IMG/VR virus record: IMGVR_UViG_3300049845_000291
Coordinates: 62,001-126,000 of that record
Length of the DNA stretch: 64,000 nt
Strand: one strand, 5' to 3'
Source of the DNA: a virus
Shown: positions 38,769 through 46,674 of the stretch, piece by piece
How the letters are laid out: each line of letters opens with the position of its first letter
How positions within the stretch are numbered: position 1 is the first letter of the stretch
Notes under the pieces: model-generated
Seen by the model: only the letters and a program-made list of their open reading frames with translations
What the model was told of the DNA's origin: nothing
The model's database searches: none
Position numbers and translations under genes: made by a program

Positions 38769-40657
38769 CACTCCTCCACGTGGAAGTACCGGATGTTTTC
38801 CAGCCAGACCTTGCGCTCGTCTTGGAAGGTGTTGCCGAACACGAGCTCGAACTTCTCGAGGTCAGCGGCCTCGAGCTCCGTGACGCGGACCAGGTACCTC
38901 TCGCGATTCTCAAGGAAGCGCTCGAAGATCTCGGTGTCGAAGCCGCCAAGACCCTTGTAGTACTCGGCCTTGTGCTTCGGCGCCTTGAGGGCCCAGGCCT
39001 TGTATTCGTCCTCGGTGAAGAACTCGTGGATCTCACCGCGGCCCGTTGTTGCGATGTACAGCGGGGTGTTCATGCGGTAGATCACGCCGAGCTTAAACAG
39101 CTCAGGCCAGTACTTGGCCCAGAACGACAGCAACAGCGATGAGATGTGGAAGCCATCGAGGTCCTGGTCACTTAGGATCACGAGCTTGCCGAACCGCAGC
39201 TGCGTGACCGAGTGCACCGTTTCGCCGATCTGCAAACCAGTGACCGTGAGCATGTTCGCGATCTCGTTGTTCGCGATCACCTCCTTGATCTCGGCATCGT
39301 ACACATTCAGCGGCTTGCCTCGCAAGCTGAACGAGCCGATGTACTTGTTCTTGCCGCGTGCGGACTGGATGGAGTTCCGAGCTGAGTCACCCTCGGTGAA
39401 GTACAGCTCGCACAGGTGCCGATCGCGCTTCTCGACCGCGTCATCGAACTTGTCGACACGCTTTGGGTTCGTCTTGGCCGCTTCCTTGTTCAGCTTCCGC
39501 AGCTCAGCCAGCTCAGCCGCCTTCTGCTTGGCCTCCACCCAGTCCAGCACCGCTTGGATGATCGGGGACTTGATCAACTTCTTGACCATAGCCTCGGGCA
39601 CGGACCACGTGGTCTTGTACGTGCCAGGCTGGCTGATCATGTTCTCCTTGGTCTGCGACGAGAACTTCGGGCGGTTGATGTTCGCGCTGATGTACACGCG
39701 GATGTGATTCCGAATGTCAGCAGGCTTGACCTCGACCTTATGCTTTTTCTTGATGTACTCGCGCACCGCTTCCGTGATCTGGTCGGTGACGTACCAGACA
39801 TGCGTGCCACCTTGGTAGGTCTCGACGGAGTTCACGAAGCTGACCTGCTCGAAGCCGTCGCTGTGTGACACGCCGACCTTCCAGTCCTCGGTGTCATCGT
39901 ACACGTACTCGTCGGTGTACAGCGCGATGTAGTCCCCGAAGTCGCGAATCAGGATGCGCTCGCCGTTCACGTAGAACTTGACCTTTGGATTGCACGCCGC
40001 GGCGTCGGCAATCTTCTTGGTCATCTTGAGCGCATGATCGGCGTCGAGCCCCTTGAGCTTGAAGAACGTGTAATCGGGCACGAACGAGATCTTCGTGCGG
40101 TTCTTCCCGTCAGGCTTGATCTTCGGCTCGGTGCGCTCGCGCATACCGTTGAAGAAATCCTGAGTGAGGACCTTCTTGCCGTCGCAGCTCTCGACGCGAA
40201 AGTGCGTGCTCAGGATGTTGGTGAGCGTGCTGCCGACACCGTTCGTGCCGATGAGCTGCTGGTCTTCGGCGTCGTTGAAGTTCGAGCCAGCCCGTAGGTT
40301 CGAGAACACGGTCTCGGCGACGTACGTACCGGTCTGCGGGTGCTTCTCAACCGGGATACCGCGACCGTTGTCGGTCACACTGATCATGCCGCTCTGATCG
40401 AAGTCCACGCGAATCGAATCGAGCACGGTTGGTGCGCGGCGATGCTCGTCAATCGCGTTGTCGAGAATCTCGCTGAAGATCTTGACGAGCGCCGGGATGT
40501 ACGAGATCCGACGCTTAACCATCTTCTTCGCGGCTGGATCGTACACCCACTCCTCGGAGGTGCTGAGCTCGGTCGAGCCGGCGTACATGCCTGTGCGACG
40601 GCGTACGTGCTCAATCTCGTCGAGCACCTGATATGTTTGGGCGATGTGCTTGGTCAT
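38768..40657 (-). CDS. 39: DNA topoisomerase II, ATPase subunit (gp39-like, uninterrupted)
   Basis: 629 aa. GHKL ATPase: EILDNAIDE (63-71), DNGRGIP (96-102), GTNGVGSTLTN; then the Toprim acidic motif ELYFTEGDSARNS and LSDQDLDGFHI, and a C-terminal segment as in the T4 gp39+gp60 products joined. T4 splits this gene (39 and 60); here it is one frame. No ribosome site: TATAAT ends six nt before ATG 40657. Confidence 0.95.
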   Translation of the reverse strand: MTKHIAQTYQVLDEIEHVRRRTGMYAGSTELSTSEEWVYDPAAKKMVKRRISYIPALVKIFSEILDNAIDEHRRAPTVLDSIRVDFDQSGMISVTDNGRGIPVEKHPQTGTYVAETVFSNLRAGSNFNDAEDQQLIGTNGVGSTLTNILSTHFRVESCDGKKVLTQDFFNGMRERTEPKIKPDGKNRTKISFVPDYTFFKLKGLDADHALKMTKKIADAAACNPKVKFYVNGERILIRDFGDYIALYTDEYVYDDTEDWKVGVSHSDGFEQVSFVNSVETYQGGTHVWYVTDQITEAVREYIKKKHKVEVKPADIRNHIRVYISANINRPKFSSQTKENMISQPGTYKTTWSVPEAMVKKLIKSPIIQAVLDWVEAKQKAAELAELRKLNKEAAKTNPKRVDKFDDAVEKRDRHLCELYFTEGDSARNSIQSARGKNKYIGSFSLRGKPLNVYDAEIKEVIANNEIANMLTVTGLQIGETVHSVTQLRFGKLVILSDQDLDGFHISSLLLSFWAKYWPELFKLGVIYRMNTPLYIATTGRGEIHEFFTEDEYKAWALKAPKHKAEYYKGLGGFDTEIFERFLENRERYLVRVTELEAADLEKFELVFGNTFQDERKVWLENIRYFHVEE

Positions 40658-40663
40658 GAGGCT

Positions 40664-40669
40664 ATTATA
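40664..40669 (-). promoter_or_regulatory. early-type -10 with leaderless start (gene 39)
   Basis: Consensus TATAAT, six nt (AGCCTC) before ATG 40657, inside the end of the upstream gene region. Confidence 0.58.
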
Positions 40670-40672
40670 GCG

Positions 40673-40948
40673 TCAGCGCTCGAGCTCGCTTAGTTGCCTG
40701 ATGTGCACTCGGGAGGCCTTGGTGACCTCGAGCATCCGTTGAAACTCGAGGCCAACTGCCCGATAACCGACGTGAGAGTACGACTCGTACTCGTCAGGCA
40801 CCGGTCCCGTGCGCCCCGCAAGTTCCCTGGTAAGAAATTGATCCGCGGCGGCCTTGTTCTCGAAGATGTAGTACCCATCAGGCCGCACGCCCCAACCACG
40901 CTCGTGCTCGGTGATCTCAAGCACGTACACCGACGAGGTCGGTGTCAT
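40673..40948 (-). CDS. hypothetical protein (91 aa)
   Basis: MTPTSSVYVLEITEHERGWG then DGYYIFENKAAADQFLTREL; a beta hairpin plus helix arrangement common in small phage early proteins. One-base overlap with the YqeY-like gene upstream. Its stop precedes the gene 39 promoter. Unrecognised. Confidence 0.72.
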   Translation of the reverse strand: MTPTSSVYVLEITEHERGWGVRPDGYYIFENKAAADQFLTRELAGRTGPVPDEYESYSHVGYRAVGLEFQRMLEVTKASRVHIRQLSELER

Positions 40949-41373
40949 CAGAACCTCGCCTTGACGAGCGTGCTGGCCATGGCGCCGTCGTACTGGCCGC
41001 CGGCCCGTTCCTTGAGAAGCTTCATGATCTCACCGACGCTCTTGGCGCCGTTCTGCACGAGCTGGTCGATCAGCGCTCCCAGCGCCGCTTCATCGAGCTG
41101 CTGTGGGAGGTACCGCAGCAAGACGTGCTTCTCGTACTCGAGATCGAGCTCGCGGTCGTCGGCACGACCGGCTAGGACCTTCAGGGACTCGTCGATGTTC
41201 TTGACGGTTTTCTTGACGGCCGCCACGACCTCGGCATCAGTTGGCTCGTGTCCCGTGTTCTTGGCTTGGGTTTCGAGCTCACCGATCAAGGTTGTCAAGG
41301 TGGCGGCGGTCTTGTGCTGGCGGGCCTTCCTTGCGGTCAGCGCGTCAGCCTTGATGGTGCTCAGCAGGCTCAT
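40948..41373 (-). CDS. GatB/YqeY-domain protein (141 aa)
   Basis: Starts MSLLSTIKADALTARKARQH; the helical body with LLRYLPQQLDEAALGALID and the final GQYDGAMASTLVKARF fit the YqeY/GatB C-terminal domain, which binds tRNA in amidotransferases; stand-alone YqeY has an unclear role. ATG 41373 has GGAGGAGCC. Length agrees with YqeY (~150). Confidence 0.85.
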   Translation of the reverse strand: MSLLSTIKADALTARKARQHKTAATLTTLIGELETQAKNTGHEPTDAEVVAAVKKTVKNIDESLKVLAGRADDRELDLEYEKHVLLRYLPQQLDEAALGALIDQLVQNGAKSVGEIMKLLKERAGGQYDGAMASTLVKARF

Positions 41374-41433
41374 TGGCTCCTCCATTGGTGTCGTTGAACA
41401 ATAACACCTGTGTGCACCATCTGGTGCCTGATC

Positions 41434-42252
41434 CTAGGACGATGTCACCAGGTCTTTGACACGACTCGGCGCCCACCACACGGTTCGACCGTGCCGGTCG
41501 GAGTACGACTCCACCGGCTCGCCGTAGTGCCCACGCTGTTGGCCGTAGCACACGTTCCGGTACGAGGCGCCGTTGATCAACGGATGGCGGTCCTCGAGTG
41601 CCGAGTGGCTCAGGTCGTACAGCGCACACCAGATCTTGACGCGCTCGGTGCCAGTGATGCTTGTTGCGGCCCGGCGCGGATCGATCTGAGCCATGTACAG
41701 TCCATCGGCCCGCAGGTAGTTCCCACAGCCGGCGGCAATCCGCTGGTCGAGCAGCGCCTCGGCGATGGTCACGTTCTTGCCGAACCGGTTCAGCCGTTCC
41801 TCGAACTGCGGGATGCACAGCTGAAGCTGTTCTGCCGGGGTCATGATGTCCGGCCCGAGCTCGTTCAGCTTGCGCTTCGCCTCAGCGAGGGACACGACCT
41901 TGAACGTGCCAAAGTTCCGCGGGTCACAGAAGCACAGGAACTGCGGGCTGCCCTCGAGCTCGAGCTCGATCCGCAGGTGCTGCAGCGAGTTCGTGTGCTC
42001 CAGGTACCACCAGCCCGTCATGCCGAGGGTGCTGAGCACCGCGAAGCGCTCGTTCCCCTTCATGAAGTACAGCACGATCAGCTTGCCCTTGACCTTGATG
42101 CGCTCCAGGAAAGCGCCCTCGATGTTCGAGATCTCGGGGATGGGGGCGCGCATGTACCGACCGCTCTTGATCGACACACGCTTCACAGTGCGGCCAATGA
42201 CCGGTTGCACGTGAGTTCGTGCCACGTGCAGCACCTCAGGTCCTTCGGGCAT
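41434..42252 (-). CDS. Fpg/Nei-type DNA glycosylase, zincless-finger variant (272 aa)
   Basis: Begins MPEGPEV: Pro2 and Glu3 are the catalytic residues, so the start must be ATG 42252 (GGAAG upstream), not earlier codons. K57 in KVKGK, the H2TH block AAGCGNYLRADGLYMAQIDP, and a C-terminal RHGRTVWWAP finger follow. The four zinc cysteines of Fpg are missing, leaving a zincless finger as in some Nei/NEIL enzymes. It may repair oxidised or modified bases in phage DNA. Confidence 0.88.
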   Translation of the reverse strand: MPEGPEVLHVARTHVQPVIGRTVKRVSIKSGRYMRAPIPEISNIEGAFLERIKVKGKLIVLYFMKGNERFAVLSTLGMTGWWYLEHTNSLQHLRIELELEGSPQFLCFCDPRNFGTFKVVSLAEAKRKLNELGPDIMTPAEQLQLCIPQFEERLNRFGKNVTIAEALLDQRIAAGCGNYLRADGLYMAQIDPRRAATSITGTERVKIWCALYDLSHSALEDRHPLINGASYRNVCYGQQRGHYGEPVESYSDRHGRTVWWAPSRVKDLVTSS

Positions 42253-42290
42253 GGGATCTTCCAGGTTCTTGATGAGCTCGAGAAATTCGG

Positions 42291-42509
42291 TCATATGAGG
42301 TACCACAGGGTGTCGGCGGCCGCGACCAACAGGCCAAGAACTCCCAGGGTCAGCATCACGTTTCGGAGGAAATCTGAACTTTGGTCCCCGCCAAAGATGG
42401 TCTCGTGGCTTTTCACGTGTGTACGGTGCGCGAAGAACGCGATGCCAAAGCACATGAGCGGCCAGATCCAGGATGCCAGGACCTTGATGAGCTCGTGGTC
42501 GATGTCCAT
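42291..42509 (-). CDS. small membrane protein (72 aa)
   Basis: Two hydrophobic helices (~8-26, and ~50-72 ending LVAAADTLWYLI) around a polar HRTHVKSHETIFGGDQSS loop. ATG 42509 overlaps the upstream stop (TGATG). Inner-membrane location predicted; no family recognised. Confidence 0.7.
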   Translation of the reverse strand: MDIDHELIKVLASWIWPLMCFGIAFFAHRTHVKSHETIFGGDQSSDFLRNVMLTLGVLGLLVAAADTLWYLI

Positions 42510-42784
42510 CACGCTCGATGCTCCTTGAGGTAACGGTTCTTGGCAGGCACCAACGGCACGAAACCGGGCTTGATGGCCGGCAGATGCATCTTCAGCGCGA
42601 GCTGGTTGTCAGCGAAGTGCTCGTGCAGGAAGTGCACGAGCCGGTCCTTGGCCGCGAGCAACCGAACCGTGGTCAGATCGGACTTGGGGACCTTGAGGAA
42701 GATCTGCACGTCGACGCCGTGCGGCTTGGCGCGCTTCGTGAAGGTCCCAACGTGCCCGTGAATGGAGATGTCGATGTAGCTCAT
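42509..42784 (-). CDS. hypothetical protein (91 aa)
   Basis: MSYIDISIHGHVGTFTKRAK with alternating strands (VDVQIFLKVPKSDL) and a helix LAAKDRLVHFLHEHFAD. Upstream CAAGCAATG lacks a strong ribosome site. Overlaps the membrane gene downstream. No family recognised. Confidence 0.7.
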   Translation of the reverse strand: MSYIDISIHGHVGTFTKRAKPHGVDVQIFLKVPKSDLTTVRLLAAKDRLVHFLHEHFADNQLALKMHLPAIKPGFVPLVPAKNRYLKEHRA

Positions 42785-42803
42785 TGCTTGCAGCCAAAGC
42801 CCA

Positions 42804-43088
42804 TCAGAACCCCAGGCGCTTCAGGTCGGCGTTCAGGTACCTGCCCATGACCTGCGAGCCGTCGAACGTGACGTACTCGACATCGTGCACATCACGGACG
42901 ACCTGCGGGTTGGTCCACGCGGCACCGGCGTTGATCGCACGGACGAGACGCTCGGCCAGCAGTCGGCTCTTGCCGCAGCTCATGCCGAACCTGGTGCTCA
43001 GCTCCGGACGCTCGTTGCATTTGGACTCGACGACGAAATGGCCGTCGTCGGCAGTCTTGATGAAGGCGGTGAGGGTCAGCGTGCTCAT
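42804..43088 (-). CDS. hypothetical protein (94 aa), near-leaderless
   Basis: MSTLTLTAFIKTADDGHFVV then a Cys-containing middle (SKCNERPEL, GMSCGKSRLL) and a C-terminal VTFDGSQVMGRYLNADLKRL. ATG 43088 lies seven nt after TATGAT; two earlier ATGs are inside the promoter. Unrecognised. Confidence 0.68.
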   Translation of the reverse strand: MSTLTLTAFIKTADDGHFVVESKCNERPELSTRFGMSCGKSRLLAERLVRAINAGAAWTNPQVVRDVHDVEYVTFDGSQVMGRYLNADLKRLGF

Positions 43089-43095
43089 GCCTTGC

Positions 43096-43138
43096 ATCAT
43101 ATCATGAACCTGTAACGACCGGTTTGGTCGTTACAGGT
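43096..43138 (-). promoter_or_regulatory. promoter with 13-bp perfect TGTAACG hairpin
   Basis: TATGAT (43096-43101) next to acctgtaacgacc - ggttt - ggtcgttacaggt (43108-43138), a perfect 13-bp inverted repeat containing TGTAACG on both arms. It starts two bases after the stop of the nucleotidyltransferase gene. Operator is more likely than terminator because no T-run follows. Confidence 0.62.
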
Positions 43139-43139
43139 G

Positions 43140-44765
43140 TCACGTGGTGTACTGTGTGTCTGAGAACACCTCGTTCGGCGTCAAGCCCTGCAACAGGAGC
43201 TGACCAATGGACAACCCGTGGTAGTGCGCCGCCACTGACTTCACTGGATCGTTCTTGATGTACTGCGCCAAGCCGATCCAGATCACCGCCAGCCAGAGGT
43301 AATGCACCTCGGTGAAGCGCTCCATGAGCAAAGCACAGCCGCCCAAATCCGGCTTGGGGATCTTGAACTTCATCCCCCAGCTCGCACCGTGAACGCCATT
43401 GTGGTCCAGATGGAACTCACGCGAGTAGTTGAACAGGTCGTACCCGCTGAGCGCGTACGCCAGCTTTGCGATGTCGTACTCTGGTACGCCGTACGTCTTG
43501 GTCTGACCAAAGTACCCGCGTGGATCGATCAGCGTGATCTCCAGCGTGTCGGGATCGATCATGCTGTTCGACATCTGCAGGTCACCATGGATCATGCTCA
43601 TGGTGTTGACGCCTTGGTAGTGCTTGGCGAGCTTCTCATACAGCCCGTTAATGATCTCCAGCGGAGACATGCGTAGGTACAGTCCATTGACGTTCTGAAC
43701 CGGGCCGAAGGCATCGATGACGCCAGCAATCTCACGGTACCGATTCAGGAGCTTCTCATGCGCCTCGATCTTGACATCACGCTGCACGATCTCGGTGGTG
43801 AACTCTTCCTTGATGCTGTGCAGCCTATCTGCTTGGTCAAAAAGGCGGCGCAGCACGAGGCGTCTGTTCTCAGCATCAAGGGTCCCCCAGTGCTGCCAGA
43901 CTGGGACACCTTTGACCTTGCTCATCACGAACGAGTCGCGGTCCATCGACACCCAGACCTTTGGCCGGCGGACCAATGTCCGCCGACGGTCGAGTTCCTC
44001 GTACCACGCGATCTCTTTCTTGATGAGCTGCTCGCCTTGGGTGTTCAACGCGCGCTTGAGCACCAGGTCTCCATGGATCTCAACCGAGTTGAACGAACGA
44101 GCGGCGTCGGCCGTTGAGCGAACGCGCTCAAGCTTTGGCTTGTCACCCCAGTCAATGATCGACGGCATGGGGAGCTGGAACACACCGTCCTTGGAGTACT
44201 GTGTAAGCAGCTCGACAAAGTCTTGGCCCTTGGTGTACGGCTTCGGGTGGTACTCAGCCACCGCGTACACACCGAAAAGCCCGCCACGACCGTCCTCTCG
44301 CAGCACTGGGACCTTGTGCTTGACACCGGGTCGATCAGCAAGATCGTATCGGTTTGGGTGATCGTAGTTCGTGAACGCGACGGCCTCGTGCCCAACAAGA
44401 TCCTCTGGGCGGAAGTGCTCACCAGGCAGCACATCACACCAGGTGAAGAGCACTGGACTGCCTTCAAGATGCTGGCATGAGCTGAAGATCGCGTGCGCCG
44501 AGCCATGCGCGCCATCGACTGTCACAACATGAAAGGGCAGCTCTGGTTGCGACGCCCCAAAGTACATGTTGTAGTACTCGCGGACCAGCGTCCGGTAGCT
44601 GGAGTGCACGATCACCGTGATTGAACTGGCGTACTGCGTCCAGTACTCGATCTGCTTGACAAAGCCAGTTTCCTTCCCGATGTTCACGAAGAACTTTGGG
44701 ATGTGGTTCGTGAGGGGAGCAAGGCGGCTTCCAAGCCCGCCGGCGACGATGACGACGTTCATCAT
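43140..44765 (-). CDS. bifunctional nucleotidyltransferase + APH/choline-kinase-like protein (541 aa)
   Basis: N-terminal sugar-phosphate nucleotidyltransferase: VAGGLGSRLAPLTNHIPK (7-24), DVLPGEHF, and a later GLFGVYAV. C-terminal small-molecule kinase of the aminoglycoside/choline-kinase fold: MIHGDLQMSN (~391-400) and LIDPRGYFG (~412-420). Such pairs activate sugars or choline for surface polymers. It is coupled to the KdsD-like isomerase gene, suggesting a phage sugar-nucleotide pathway. Two tandem ATGs (44765, 44762). Confidence 0.82.
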   Translation of the reverse strand: MMNVVIVAGGLGSRLAPLTNHIPKFFVNIGKETGFVKQIEYWTQYASSITVIVHSSYRTLVREYYNMYFGASQPELPFHVVTVDGAHGSAHAIFSSCQHLEGSPVLFTWCDVLPGEHFRPEDLVGHEAVAFTNYDHPNRYDLADRPGVKHKVPVLREDGRGGLFGVYAVAEYHPKPYTKGQDFVELLTQYSKDGVFQLPMPSIIDWGDKPKLERVRSTADAARSFNSVEIHGDLVLKRALNTQGEQLIKKEIAWYEELDRRRTLVRRPKVWVSMDRDSFVMSKVKGVPVWQHWGTLDAENRRLVLRRLFDQADRLHSIKEEFTTEIVQRDVKIEAHEKLLNRYREIAGVIDAFGPVQNVNGLYLRMSPLEIINGLYEKLAKHYQGVNTMSMIHGDLQMSNSMIDPDTLEITLIDPRGYFGQTKTYGVPEYDIAKLAYALSGYDLFNYSREFHLDHNGVHGASWGMKFKIPKPDLGGCALLMERFTEVHYLWLAVIWIGLAQYIKNDPVKSVAAHYHGLSIGQLLLQGLTPNEVFSDTQYTT

Positions 44766-45385
44766 GCCACCCCACTTTCGGCCTTGAGCATCGCCCCAAG
44801 GGCACCGTCAGGGTGCAGCTTGAGGAAGTCCATGCGCTGGAAGTTCAGCCCATGCGAAACTTGGACCGCAATGCAGTCCAAGATGCACAGCAACGCGGTG
44901 GTGCTGGTAGTGGGAGCCAGCCCGTGCTCATCGCCCTCGACGACCGCTCCGATGCACAGCTCGCGGTGCACATGCGGATTTCGAGGCTTTGTTGGCTTGC
45001 AGTGAATCAGGATCTGCTTGACGTTCGGTCGAATGACCGTCACGTGCTGGATCGTCTCTAGCATCTCTCGAGTTGTGCCAGAACGCGAGATGTGGATAAT
45101 CAGATCCTCATGCCCGATATGACCGTAATCTCCGTGTCCGGTATGGGCGGTGTTTAGGTACAGAGACGGGATACCTAGGCTCGCCATGGTTTCGCTGATT
45201 TTGGCAGCGATGTTGGCGTTCTTGCCAACACCCGTGATGATCACACGAGCTCGATATTCTTTACGGGCCGTCTCGAGGACGTCTTGAACAATTGCTTCGT
45301 ATTCTGCTGAAGCAACGACAGGCTTCAGCGCCAAGAGCGCTGAAGCCTGTCGTTCAATGTTTGTAAGAGCTAGACTGTTACCCAT
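44762..45385 (-). CDS. SIS-domain sugar-phosphate isomerase, KdsD-like (207 aa)
   Basis: SIS fold: ITGVGKNANIAAKISETMAS (~50-69), ISRSGTTREML (~98-108), APTTSTTALLCILDC, and the C-terminal LKLHPDGALGAML, a signature of arabinose-5-phosphate isomerase KdsD. The two CBS domains of KdsD are absent, as in short A5P isomerases. ATG 45385 has GGAGGCAAC buried in a perfect hairpin, and another 18-bp hairpin lies in the early coding region. It makes or uses an aldose/ketose phosphate for the neighbouring nucleotidyltransferase. Confidence 0.82.
   Translation of the reverse strand: MGNSLALTNIERQASALLALKPVVASAEYEAIVQDVLETARKEYRARVIITGVGKNANIAAKISETMASLGIPSLYLNTAHTGHGDYGHIGHEDLIIHISRSGTTREMLETIQHVTVIRPNVKQILIHCKPTKPRNPHVHRELCIGAVVEGDEHGLAPTTSTTALLCILDCIAVQVSHGLNFQRMDFLKLHPDGALGAMLKAESGVA
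45314..45354. repeat. 18-bp perfect inverted repeat inside the SIS gene
   Basis: Arms 45314-45331 and 45337-45354 are exact complements with a 5-nt loop (caaga). It lies 31 nt after the start codon on the coding (minus) strand and codes for part of QASALLALKPVV. An mRNA hairpin this strong inside an early coding region is unusual. Confidence 0.85.
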
Positions 45386-45386
45386 G

Positions 45387-45436
45387 TTGCCTCCTAATCT
45401 AGGAGGCAATTGTAACCGAGACTAGCTCTCTATCAA
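45387..45436 (-). promoter_or_regulatory. promoter plus ribosome-site hairpin before the SIS gene
   Basis: TTGATA (45431-45436), 16-nt spacer, TACAAT (45409-45414). From 45409 to 45387 the sequence is a perfect inverted repeat, ttgcctccta - gat - taggaggcaa, whose right arm holds the AGGAGG ribosome site just before ATG 45385. Depending on the exact start it is an operator at +1 or a hairpin hiding the ribosome site. Confidence 0.66.
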
Positions 45437-45473
45437 CTCAATTCTCGGATCAAGAAGTGCGAGGACTGGCGCT

Positions 45474-46217
45474 TCATTTGCGCTCGAACCTCGACAAGAT
45501 GTCCTTCCTGAACTTTTCCTCGGTGGAGCTCATCCACGACGCAGGCGCCACCCCGTCAGGTTCCAGGTACTCCATGATCGACATGTTGTGCGATCGGTTC
45601 AGGTACCAACCGGCGGCCAGGTGCTTCGCCTCCTCGATCGCGTCGCCGCCCAACAGGATCGCGAACATCATGATCTCGCGGTTGAAGTGCGAGAGCTGCT
45701 CGTGCAGGTGGTCGCTGAGCTGATGCCAGGCCTCGACGTTGTCGACGCTCGCCAGCACCATGACCGTGTACAGGGTGACCAATCTGGACTGGATGACGGC
45801 GGCATTGCGTTTGGCCTGGCGGAACGCGCCCTCAACTGTGTTGGTCTCCGTTTTGTACGGTTGCTTGGTGCAACCGGCGCCCTTCAGGCGGTCCAGGGCG
45901 GCCTTCGGCATGTCGAAGTACGGGAGCGCGGTGCTCTTCGAGCCGTGAATCAACAGCTCGTCGAGCCACTCGTCGATGAACTGCATGTACGGGTCAGTTT
46001 CGTCCTTCATGAACTTGGCGGGCCAATCGACCGAATTCATGATGGCATGACCTGAGACTGCGGCCAGCGAGTGCCGAGCCTTGAGCGCGAACTCCGGCAA
46101 GTTCCGTCGACCGACAAGATGCACACCGTTCAGGACGAACTTGAGCGCCTCGGACAGCAGGACGCAGCGGCCGATCAGCACCTGCCGATCGACCTGAGAG
46201 TTCAGGTACTCGTTCAT
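45474..46217 (-). CDS. hypothetical protein (247 aa)
   Basis: Helical throughout (MNEYLNSQVDRQVLIGRCVL; LVTLYTVMVLASVDNVEAWH), with no membrane segment or motif I know. It ends EEKFRKDILSRFERK. Coupled by overlap to the DUF4262-like gene upstream, so it ends the operon from 49842. Function unknown. Confidence 0.74.
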   Translation of the reverse strand: MNEYLNSQVDRQVLIGRCVLLSEALKFVLNGVHLVGRRNLPEFALKARHSLAAVSGHAIMNSVDWPAKFMKDETDPYMQFIDEWLDELLIHGSKSTALPYFDMPKAALDRLKGAGCTKQPYKTETNTVEGAFRQAKRNAAVIQSRLVTLYTVMVLASVDNVEAWHQLSDHLHEQLSHFNREIMMFAILLGGDAIEEAKHLAAGWYLNRSHNMSIMEYLEPDGVAPASWMSSTEEKFRKDILSRFERK

Positions 46218-46672
46218 GCGGCGACCTTGAAGAACAGCGGTTGTCGCGGGTCCATGTACTCGGTGTCGTACTTCTCGTCACCAGGGAAGTTGCCCTCCTT
46301 GTCAGGCATCACGATCTGCACAACCGGTACCGTGGTGCCGTAGTACTGATCAGCCTGCACGAAGTACTCCGTGCGCATGAGATCCTCGTTCTCGTTCGTG
46401 CGCTTGAACAGCACGGGGAGATTCGCCCAGCGCTCGTCCGGCAGATCGAACTGCAACGGCCAACCGTCACGGATCTTGGAGGCAACCTCGTTGATGATCA
46501 CGCACGCCAGGTCGGGGCGCAGGCCGACGATCATGAGCTCGAAGCCGAAGGCCTTGTCGCTGAACAGCCCGATCGTGTACGCGAACGGGTGCTTGCCATC
46601 GGCAACCCCGATCACCGTGTGCCCGTAGGAGCTGATGTCTTCGAGAATCTTGGCCAAGAGTCGGTCGTGCAT
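46214..46672 (-). CDS. DUF4262-like protein (152 aa)
   Basis: GHTVIGVADGKHPFAYTIGL then FELMIVGLRPD and, near the end, VQIVMPDKEGNFPGDE: the FAYTIGL and (P)..E..I pattern of DUF4262, a family of bacterial and phage proteins of unknown biochemical role. Length agrees. Start ATG 46672 follows the previous stop with GATC spacing only; coupling likely. Confidence 0.78.
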   Translation of the reverse strand: MHDRLLAKILEDISSYGHTVIGVADGKHPFAYTIGLFSDKAFGFELMIVGLRPDLACVIINEVASKIRDGWPLQFDLPDERWANLPVLFKRTNENEDLMRTEYFVQADQYYGTTVPVVQIVMPDKEGNFPGDEKYDTEYMDPRQPLFFKVAA

Positions 46673-46674
46673 GA

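Noticed and set aside
42253-42453. N-terminal extension of the Fpg/Nei protein to 42453
   Set aside because: The catalytic Pro must be residue 2, which only ATG 42252 gives; the extension overlaps the membrane gene.
43108-43138. 13-bp hairpin as an intrinsic terminator of the nucleotidyltransferase gene
   Set aside because: No T-run follows, arms contain the TGTAACG operator heptamer, and a -10 box lies directly next to it; operator is the better reading.
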